From Pantoea wallisii (GTDB taxonomy: Bacteria; Pseudomonadota; Gammaproteobacteria; Enterobacterales; Enterobacteriaceae), in NCBI RefSeq assembly GCF_002095485.1, contig NZ_MLFS01000001.1, positions 62,001 to 126,000 on the forward strand: a stretch of DNA of 64,000 nt, written 5' to 3'. The notes under the pieces were generated by a model. That model was not told where the DNA came from and did not search any database. It saw nothing but the letters and a program-made list of their open reading frames with translations. Shown one piece after another: positions 58,079 to 64,000 of the stretch (the stretch's first letter is position 1; each line of letters begins with the position of its first letter). The position numbers were made by a program, and so were the translations under genes.

Positions 58079-58411
58079 ATGAGATTCCCCGTTTATCTGC
58101 ACAAAACAGAAAAGGGTACCTGGTCAGGTTTTGTACCGGCCGTACAGGGGTGTTTTTTTGCAGGCGATACCATTGATGAAGCGTTAAGCGATGCATTTTG
58201 CGCGATAGACACACATGTTGAATCGTTAGCCGATGCAGGCAAGGTCATTCCTGACGCAACGAATGTTAAATCGCATATTGATGATGAGGAGTGTCGGGGG
58301 GGCTACCGGGCTTTCATCGACATTGATCTCAGTCGTTATGAAGGTCGCGCAATAAAGTTGAATATCACCTTTCTGCAAAACTTGCTGACCAAAATCGATA
58401 GTGATTTTTAA
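58079..58411 (+). CDS. HicB-like antitoxin, truncated C-terminus, no HicA partner
   Basis: 110 residues. MRFPVYLHKTEKGTWSGFVPAVQGCFFAGDTIDEALSDAFCAIDTHVESLADAG is the HicB-like antitoxin domain. YRAFIDIDLSRYEGRAIKLNITFLQNLL leads to the usual ribbon-helix-helix or HTH region, but the frame stops after KIDSDF. The last 20-25 residues of normal homologues are missing and the following DNA does not encode them. No hicA is adjacent on either side. Likely a decayed or orphan antitoxin. ATG 58079 is chosen over longer in-frame starts. Confidence 0.7.
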   Translation: MRFPVYLHKTEKGTWSGFVPAVQGCFFAGDTIDEALSDAFCAIDTHVESLADAGKVIPDATNVKSHIDDEECRGGYRAFIDIDLSRYEGRAIKLNITFLQNLLTKIDSDF

Positions 58412-58427
58412 CAACTATCCTAATGCT

Positions 58428-58901
58428 ATGAAAAAACGTTATAAAGTGTCACTGGCCCTGTTAACGTTGCTGACAGCGAGTCTCATTTACGTTGGGCCAT
58501 ACGTGAAAATGAATTTTGCTGAGAGTGCCAGATACACGGAAAAGGATAAAAGGGAGTATGAATTTTACACTCCCGAACTACTTAAACATATGCCGCGTGT
58601 AGTTAAAGATTACGAATTTGGTTTCTTTAACGTTGCAGGGCCTGGCCTGCTCATATACGAATTGAAGTTCAGAGGTGCCACTGATACAAGCCAGATTGAT
58701 GAATACCTGGCAAAGCACGGCTATAAAAAATCCAGTATCTGCGATATTCAGGGGGAGTGCTGGAAAGGCCCTGACCCGAAGATATCCGTATCAGTTGGTG
58801 TTATCAGGGATCTGAAGATGCTTATCATTTCTGTTGTGGTTGAGCCATCATATAACCACGAAACAATGGAAAACAGGGGAGTAAATCCTGAATCCAATTG
58901 A
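58428..58901 (+). CDS. Small secreted or membrane-anchored protein of unknown function
   Basis: Not recognised. 157 residues from ATG 58428 with one N-terminal hydrophobic segment (KKRYKVSLALLTLLTASLIYVGPYV), either a signal peptide or an anchor. A soluble domain follows with two Cys close together (SSICDIQGECWKG), which could form a disulfide. AT-rich and with no strong ribosome site. It starts 16 bases after the HicB-like stop, so they may share a transcript; nothing suggests a toxin role. Confidence 0.5.
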   Translation: MKKRYKVSLALLTLLTASLIYVGPYVKMNFAESARYTEKDKREYEFYTPELLKHMPRVVKDYEFGFFNVAGPGLLIYELKFRGATDTSQIDEYLAKHGYKKSSICDIQGECWKGPDPKISVSVGVIRDLKMLIISVVVEPSYNHETMENRGVNPESN

Positions 58902-59344
58902 ACACTATAACTGACTCTTGTTATCAAAAAGGAGTTTCTGAAAATGCGTTATTTCATCTCAGAGAGCGGGCTATTTTGAAGGTTAAATGTATCTCTGGCT
59001 ATGATAACCCACTGGCTTATCCACCCCATTCTGCAATGCCAACCTGATTTTCATTTCCGAGTCAGTTTTAACAATGCGCCCGCCTTAATCTGCTTCAGAG
59101 TAAGGACAATCTGTTAGACGATGATTCGTCGACGTTTTACAGACATAAGCTCAGTTCGGAAGAGTAAAATCATGCCTGAAGCCTGTTTCTGCATGGACAG
59201 GGGCCCGGAATTCAGTCACATCAGCTGGCGAAATTTTTATGTTCGTTGCCGCAAAAGGCAAAAAATCTCATGCCAGCCTGATGAATTAACAATTCCTTGT
59301 GATATATAATTTTGTGAATAAATTATTCATTCACAGGACTATGC
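58902..59344. other. 440-base region before murQ, mostly featureless, with a murQ promoter
   Basis: AAAAAGGAG precedes ATG 58944 of a mere 11-codon frame, perhaps a gene remnant. A 62-codon frame at 59121-59309 is not supported. Near murQ, TATAAT (59305-59310) is a good -10. TGTGAATAA...TTATTCATTCACA (59313-59335) is a dyad at the expected transcription start, a likely repressor site; in E. coli MurR controls murQ. Confidence 0.5.
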
Positions 59345-60256
59345 ATGAAAATCGATCTGAGCCAGATGATCACCGAAGGCCGCAATCCGGCCAGCCAGAA
59401 TATTGACGAGCTCTCAACCGAAGCGATGCTGCGCGTCATTAACGATGAAGATAAAAAAGTGGCGCTGGCGGTTGAAGCCATCGTGCCGCAGATCGCGCAG
59501 ACGGTGGATGCCATCACCGCCGCGTTCAGCCACGGTGGGCGCCTCATCTATTGCGGTGCGGGAACATCTGGCCGCCTCGGTATTCTGGATGCCAGCGAAT
59601 GCCCGCCAACATTTGGTACACCGCGCAGCCAGGTCGTCGGGCTGATTGCCGGCGGCCATACCGCGATCTTACAGGCGGTGGAGAATGCTGAAGATAATGC
59701 GGAGCAGGGCGCGCAGGATTTAAAAGATATCAATTTCTCGGCGCGCGATGTACTGGTTGGCATCGCTGCCAGTGGCCGTACGCCGTATGTGCTGGGTGCT
59801 CTGGCTTATGCGAAACAGCAGGGCGCGGTCACCGCAGCGCTCACCTGCAATCCGGCGAGCCCGATGTCGCAGGTGGCTGATATCGCCCTCACGCCGGTTG
59901 TTGGCCCGGAAGTGGTCACCGGATCCTCGCGCATGAAGGCGGGCACGGCGCAAAAACTGGTGCTGAATATGCTCACCACCGGCGCAATGATTCGCAGCGG
60001 AAAAGTGTACGGCAACCTGATGGTGGATGTGGAAGCCACCAACCAGAAACTGGTACAGCGCCAGATCAACATCGTCAGACAGGCTACCGACTGCGACGAT
60101 GCCATGGCGCAGCAAGCGCTGGCTGCCTGCGGTGGCCACTGTAAAACCGCCATCGTCATGGTGCTGGCAGGAGTGGATGCCGATGACGCGCGCGCACTGC
60201 TCGACCACAATCAGGGCTTTATTCGTCAGGCTCTGCGCAACGCAGGAGCGCAATAA
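59345..60256 (+). CDS. murQ: N-acetylmuramic acid 6-phosphate etherase
   Basis: A 303-residue SIS-domain enzyme that cleaves the lactyl ether of MurNAc-6-P to give GlcNAc-6-P during cell-wall recycling. Motifs: [46 protein letters not shown], and [29 protein letters not shown] lies 6 bases upstream. The stop overlaps the first base of murP. The murR regulator, which in E. coli lies beside murQ, is not in this window. Confidence 0.96.
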   Translation: MKIDLSQMITEGRNPASQNIDELSTEAMLRVINDEDKKVALAVEAIVPQIAQTVDAITAAFSHGGRLIYCGAGTSGRLGILDASECPPTFGTPRSQVVGLIAGGHTAILQAVENAEDNAEQGAQDLKDINFSARDVLVGIAASGRTPYVLGALAYAKQQGAVTAALTCNPASPMSQVADIALTPVVGPEVVTGSSRMKAGTAQKLVLNMLTTGAMIRSGKVYGNLMVDVEATNQKLVQRQINIVRQATDCDDAMAQQALAACGGHCKTAIVMVLAGVDADDARALLDHNQGFIRQALRNAGAQ

Positions 60257-61695
60257 TGGCCGCCATCACGGAGAGCTTCCTGCGTGACACGCTGCAGGCG
60301 ATCGGCGGGGCCGGTAACGTGCTGCACTGCGGCAACTGCATGACGCGGCTACGCCTGACGCTGGCCGATGCCAGCCTGGTCGATTATCCGCAGCTGAAAG
60401 CACTGCCCGGCGTGCTTGGCGTCATCAACAGCGATGCGCAGCTGCAGATCGTGCTGGGTCCCGGTAAAGCACAGACGGCGGCAGAGAAGATGCAGGCTCT
60501 GCTGAATAGTGATGAACCCCAGGCCGCGTCGGATCTGCACACCATTGCTCACGCACAGAAACAGCAGATGAAAGCGAAGCAGACCAGCGCGCTGCACCGC
60601 TTCCTTGCCTGTTTTGCCACTATATTTACCCCGCTTATCCCGGGGTTTATCGGTGCCGGGCTCCTGCTGGGCTTTGCCACGCTGATTGAGCAGATCTTCC
60701 ATCTCAATCAGCCGGGCGATCATGCCCGCTGGCTACTCGATACCGTGGCCTACATGAAAGTGTTCGGCAAAGGGCTGTTTACCTTCCTGAGCATTTTGAT
60801 CGGCTATAACGCGCAGAGAGCGTTTGGCGGCACCGGGGTAAATGGCGCCATCATCGCCTCGCTGTTTGTGCTTGGCTATCTCCCTAAGGCCACTGTTGGC
60901 TACTACAGCGGTATGGAGAACTTCTTTGGTCTGGCGATCGATCCGCGCGGCAATATTATCGGCGTCCTGCTGGCGGCGATGTTTGGCGCATGGGTTGAGA
61001 AGCAGCTGCGGAAAATTATTCCCGATAACCTTGATATGATTCTCACCTCGCTGCTGACGCTATTAATTACCGGTGCCGTCACTTTCCTGGTCATTATGCC
61101 GATTGGCGGCGAACTGTTTAAAGGCATGTCCTGGCTCTTCATCCACCTGAATAACAATCCTTTTGGCTGCGCGATCCTGGCCGGGTTGTTTTTGATTGCC
61201 GTCATGTTCGGCATCCATCAGGGCTTTATTCCGGTCTATTTCGCGCTGATGGAGACGCAGGGGTTTAATTCACTGTTCCCGATCCTCGCCATGGCGGGTG
61301 CCGGTCAGGTGGGCGCGTCCCTGGCGCTCTGGTGCAAAGCGGAAAAAAATTCGCTGCTTCGTACGCAGATAAAGGGGGCGATTGTGCCGGGCCTGCTTGG
61401 CGTCGGGGAACCGCTGATCTACGGCGTCACGCTGCCGCGACTCAAGCCATTTATCACTGCCTGTTTTGGCGGCGCGCTGGGCGGGTTTTTCATCGGCCTT
61501 GTGGCGTGGCTGGGTCTGCCGGTCGGCATGAATACGGTATTCGGCCCATCCGGGCTGGTCACCCTGCCGCTCATGACCTCGTCGCAGGGCATTTTTGCCG
61601 GTATGGCAGTCTATCTTGCCGGGCTGGTGGTGGCATGGATCGGCGGGTTTGCCTTTACCTGGTGGGGCGGAACAAAGGGTGTCGATTTAAGCTGA
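60256..61695 (+). CDS. murP: PTS N-acetylmuramic acid transporter subunit IIBC
   Basis: A 479-residue PTS permease. The N-terminal IIB domain carries the phospho-Cys in [13 protein letters not shown] (about residue 29). The IIC domain with about ten helices follows from residue 110, including [18 protein letters not shown] and [11 protein letters not shown]. No IIA domain, so it depends on an external IIA (Crr in E. coli). Brings MurNAc in as MurNAc-6-P, the MurQ substrate. Overlaps murQ by one base. Confidence 0.94.
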   Translation: MAAITESFLRDTLQAIGGAGNVLHCGNCMTRLRLTLADASLVDYPQLKALPGVLGVINSDAQLQIVLGPGKAQTAAEKMQALLNSDEPQAASDLHTIAHAQKQQMKAKQTSALHRFLACFATIFTPLIPGFIGAGLLLGFATLIEQIFHLNQPGDHARWLLDTVAYMKVFGKGLFTFLSILIGYNAQRAFGGTGVNGAIIASLFVLGYLPKATVGYYSGMENFFGLAIDPRGNIIGVLLAAMFGAWVEKQLRKIIPDNLDMILTSLLTLLITGAVTFLVIMPIGGELFKGMSWLFIHLNNNPFGCAILAGLFLIAVMFGIHQGFIPVYFALMETQGFNSLFPILAMAGAGQVGASLALWCKAEKNSLLRTQIKGAIVPGLLGVGEPLIYGVTLPRLKPFITACFGGALGGFFIGLVAWLGLPVGMNTVFGPSGLVTLPLMTSSQGIFAGMAVYLAGLVVAWIGGFAFTWWGGTKGVDLS

Positions 61696-61710
61696 AGCGG
61701 ACACTGTGTG

Positions 61711-61746
61711 CCCGATACGGCTGCCTGTAACGGCATCCGTTTCGGG
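61711..61746 (+). terminator. Hairpin after murP
   Basis: CCCGA-ACGG-TGCC pairs with GGCA-CCGT-TCGGG through single-base mismatches around a short loop, 15 bases after the murP stop. T-run weak. Confidence 0.6.
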
Positions 61747-62156
61747 CTCGATTATCGCTCTGCAACTCTGTGTCCGGCTTCACACTTCCCATATTTACCA
61801 GGGGCCCGTCATAATGGGTAATAACCCATTTAGCTATTTCTCTTCACACTCGCGTGAAAAATAAAAATTATTCTGAATCAAGAAAATAAATAGCGCATAT
61901 GCCGTGACGGCGCTGTTTATAATCGCCGTACGCTTATTTCGTCTCGTCAAATATCACCGGCTTCGCTTTTGCGTATTCCAGCCAGAATGTCTATATAACT
62001 CGTTAAATTTTCCCTGTTTATCGCAGTCTGCGCCCATCCCCGCGCATTAAATTCACCACTTGATTCATTTTGCGAAAAATAGCGGGCTGACAAATTTTCT
62101 GATCTTTTAGCGCGGCTATTTAACCGCGTCGCTGATGCTTGTTGACTGGAGGGTGT
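61747..62156. other. AT-rich upstream region of the exported repeat protein
   Basis: No gene. TATAAT at 61918-61923 with TG three bases before it (TGtTTATAAT-like) is a possible promoter, leaving a leader of over 220 bases. The low GC contrasts with the GC-rich coding region that follows. Confidence 0.4.
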
Positions 62157-64000
62157 ATGAGATTCAACCTGAATCCCATTGTGGTTGGGATAGTGGCTGC
62201 GCACGTCGTGAGCGGATTTCCCCTGGCCGCGCAGGCCGTTACGCTCGGGGCATATAATCCGCGTGATAACGATCGACAAACGGGATCGCTTATCGTCAAC
62301 AGCGGCAGCCAGACCTTAACCGGCAACCAGGCCTTTGAGCCCGGCGTGGACGGTGCAGTCAACACGACGCTTGGGCAGGTGACGATTGCCTCCGGCGCAC
62401 AGTTTATCGATCAGGCCCGGCTTGATCCCGGCCCGCAAAATTTCGCCATCACCGTGCCCGATCCTGCGACCGGCGGCAACACTACCTTTCAGGTTTATGA
62501 CTCCGCCAACCTGGTGGCGCAGGCGCCGATCGGCCGCAGCACCGTCGTGCCGGATCTGCAAAATGTCAACGGCAATCAGTATATCAATGCGCGTGTGGCC
62601 GATGTCTCCGGCAGCGGCAGTACGCTTGACGTCAACATCGGCCGGGCTAACGCCAACAGCAGTGCCAGCACTAACGCCTGGAGCATGGCAGCAAAAGAGA
62701 CCACGCTGTTTCAGGTAACCAACGGCGGCCTGCTCAACTGGAACAGCAACAACCGCATCAGCTTTAACGGTTCGGCGGCGGATGTGGTCGGTGGCCGGGC
62801 CACAGACAGTCTGGCGGTGCAAAACCTTGCCAGCTACAACGGCAGCTTTGGCGTGCAGACGCTGGACGGTAAAACCACGCGTTTTAACGTGACTAACGCC
62901 ACTCAGCTGCAGAGCTACAACAACTGGCTGGTGAGTCAGCTGCAGTCTGGCAACCTTGCGCCTGCCAGCTACCTGAACGAATTCAACAAAGCGGTCACTA
63001 TCACCAATGGCGATATTGTGTACAACGTCAGCGCCACGCCGCCGGATGAAGTTACGCAGCCCCTGGGCAACCGTATCGCGATCAACGCTGAAGGTGCCGG
63101 TTCTCAGGTGCATATCGCAGCCGGTAAAACGCTGGAGGTGGTGGGCGCCAACGGCGGCGCAGTCCGCGTTGCCAGTAACGCGACCGCCGTGATTGATGGC
63201 AAGCTGGCGAGCCGCGGCACCGCGCTGGCGCTGGATGATGCTACTGCGACTAACAGCAGCAGCGGCGTCATCAACGGGGGTTTTCTCAACCGGATTGATG
63301 GCACCGGCGTTGGCGCTGCCAGCAACAACGCTACGGCCGTCACGGTGCAAAATAACGGCAACTTTACCAACAACGGTGTGGTGAACCTGGGCACTACCGG
63401 CAGCAATCTGCTTAACGGCGTGGCGGGTATCCGACTGGATGCGAATGCGCAGGCCAGCAACAGCGGCAATATCAATGTCGGGGTGAATGGATCGAGTGCG
63501 CGCGGCACTACCTCCGGCGTGTTGCTCACCACTGACACCAGCACCTTCACCAATAACAGTGGCGGCACGATCTATATCGGCCGCGGTCCGCAAAACAGTC
63601 TGAACGACAGCGTAGCGGAGACCGCGATGAACCAGAGCGGGCTTACCAGCGGCATTGCGTTGCTGGCAAACGGCAGCGCCAGCAATGCGGGCAACATCGT
63701 GCTGGGATCACGCGTGCAGAACGCAGCGGGCATGTCGGTGAGCGGCGCGAACAGCGCCACGCTGATCAACAGCGGCACTATCGACGTCAACGGCAGCGCG
63801 GCGCGCGTCCCGCGTGAAAACGTCGGCATGCTGGTAACGAACAGCGGCGGTACGCTGGAGAATCGCGGCACAATCAATCTTAACGGCGTGAACGGAACCG
63901 GCCTCAAAGTACTGGCCACAAGCGGCGGGAGCGCCTCCGCCAGCTCAACCGGCACGATCAATGTCGCGGGCGGGGCCGATCCCGCCAGCGGCACGCGTAA
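62157..64000 (+). CDS. Large exported beta-helix repeat protein, probable autotransporter (5' part only)
   Basis: ATG 62157 after GGAGGG begins MRFNLNPIVVGIVAAHVVSG and a signal peptide ending near AAQA (residue 27). The frame stays open to the window end, more than 614 codons. The body is rich in Asn, Gly, Ser, Thr and Ala. It shows repeats of the type N-SG-I-N--G at about 20-35 residue spacing (NNGVVNLGTTG, NSGNINVGVNG, NNSGGTIYIGRG, NAGNIVLG, NSGTIDVNG, NRGTINLNG), the signature of a right-handed beta-helix passenger. The C-terminal barrel would lie beyond the window. Likely adhesin or surface protein; function inferred from architecture only. Confidence 0.75.
   Translation, partial: MRFNLNPIVVGIVAAHVVSGFPLAAQAVTLGAYNPRDNDRQTGSLIVNSGSQTLTGNQAFEPGVDGAVNTTLGQVTIASGAQFIDQARLDPGPQNFAITVPDPATGGNTTFQVYDSANLVAQAPIGRSTVVPDLQNVNGNQYINARVADVSGSGSTLDVNIGRANANSSASTNAWSMAAKETTLFQVTNGGLLNWNSNNRISFNGSAADVVGGRATDSLAVQNLASYNGSFGVQTLDGKTTRFNVTNATQLQSYNNWLVSQLQSGNLAPASYLNEFNKAVTITNGDIVYNVSATPPDEVTQPLGNRIAINAEGAGSQVHIAAGKTLEVVGANGGAVRVASNATAVIDGKLASRGTALALDDATATNSSSGVINGGFLNRIDGTGVGAASNNATAVTVQNNGNFTNNGVVNLGTTGSNLLNGVAGIRLDANAQASNSGNINVGVNGSSARGTTSGVLLTTDTSTFTNNSGGTIYIGRGPQNSLNDSVAETAMNQSGLTSGIALLANGSASNAGNIVLGSRVQNAAGMSVSGANSATLINSGTIDVNGSAARVPRENVGMLVTNSGGTLENRGTINLNGVNGTGLKVLATSGGSASASSTGTINVAGGADPASGTR

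Noticed and set aside
59121-59309. 62-codon frame before murQ
   Set aside because: No ribosome site and no pattern; it ends inside the murQ promoter.
62316-63593. 425-codon minus-strand open frame
   Set aside because: Antisense to the exported repeat protein; Ala/Val-rich low-complexity translation mirrors the repeats. The plus frame has a signal peptide and ribosome site.

Overview
The window looks like a chromosomal segment of an enterobacterium close to Pantoea/Erwinia (Erwiniaceae). That placement is inferred from protein similarity and gene order; no 16S or other taxonomic marker is present. Most genes follow the order of the E. coli K-12 91-93 min region: psiE, ubiC-ubiA, plsB/dgkA, lexA-dinF, yjbJ, zur, dusA, pspG, qor, dnaB, tyrB, yjbQ-yjbR, uvrA/ssb, yjcB, soxS/soxR, ghxP, yjcE, acs-yjcH-actP, gltP. 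Between these backbone genes sit accessory blocks that E. coli lacks at the same places.

Layout. 1-1165: end-truncated yjbB. 1272-6838: an ABC importer operon (ATPase, two permeases, an alkaline-phosphatase-superfamily hydrolase, a binding protein) with a divergent GntR/UTRA regulator. The shared intergenic region holds three 11-bp-spaced PhoB-type repeats and a NagR/DasR-like palindrome. 6844-7319: psiE with a perfect CRP palindrome. 7329-12505: a CS1/CFA-I-type (alternate chaperone-usher) fimbrial operon. 12723-19669: ubiquinone, phospholipid and SOS genes. 19739-26185: zur, a TraF-like outer-membrane protein, dusA, pspG, qor and dnaB. 26314-28885: an Lrp-type regulator and a YitT-type membrane protein occupy the place of alr, followed by tyrB. 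29020-34740: yjbQ, yjbR, a zinc alcohol dehydrogenase, uvrA and ssb. 34801-42523: an accessory island with an AT-rich membrane protein behind a double dyad, an isochorismatase-fold hydrolase, an AraC regulator and DMT exporter, an IS3 remnant, and a flippase plus ATP-grasp pair. 42578-48234: yjcB, soxS/soxR, a GST, ghxP and yjcE. 48302-51728: a LysR regulator, cidA-cidB-like genes and two yfaZ paralogues. 51773-57762: actP-yjcH-acs and gltP. 58079-61695: a truncated HicB-like protein, an unknown secreted or anchored protein, and murQ-murP. 62157-end: the start of a large exported repeat protein, probably an autotransporter.

How the parts work together. Several stress regulons are readable from operators: SOS (two LexA boxes at lexA, one between uvrA and ssb), superoxide (an 18-bp SoxR palindrome), phosphate starvation (PhoB repeats at the importer/gntR), phage shock (a sigma54 promoter at pspG), and probably PurR at ghxP. 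Acetate metabolism (acs-actP) lies next to a cidR-cidAB-like set.

Quality caveat. Three genes (importer binding protein, major pilin, tyrB twice) carry single-base frameshifts that can each be repaired by adding one base to a short G or C run. The flippase gene carries a further frameshift of different sign. I suspect assembly errors rather than four true pseudogenes, but the sequence alone cannot decide.
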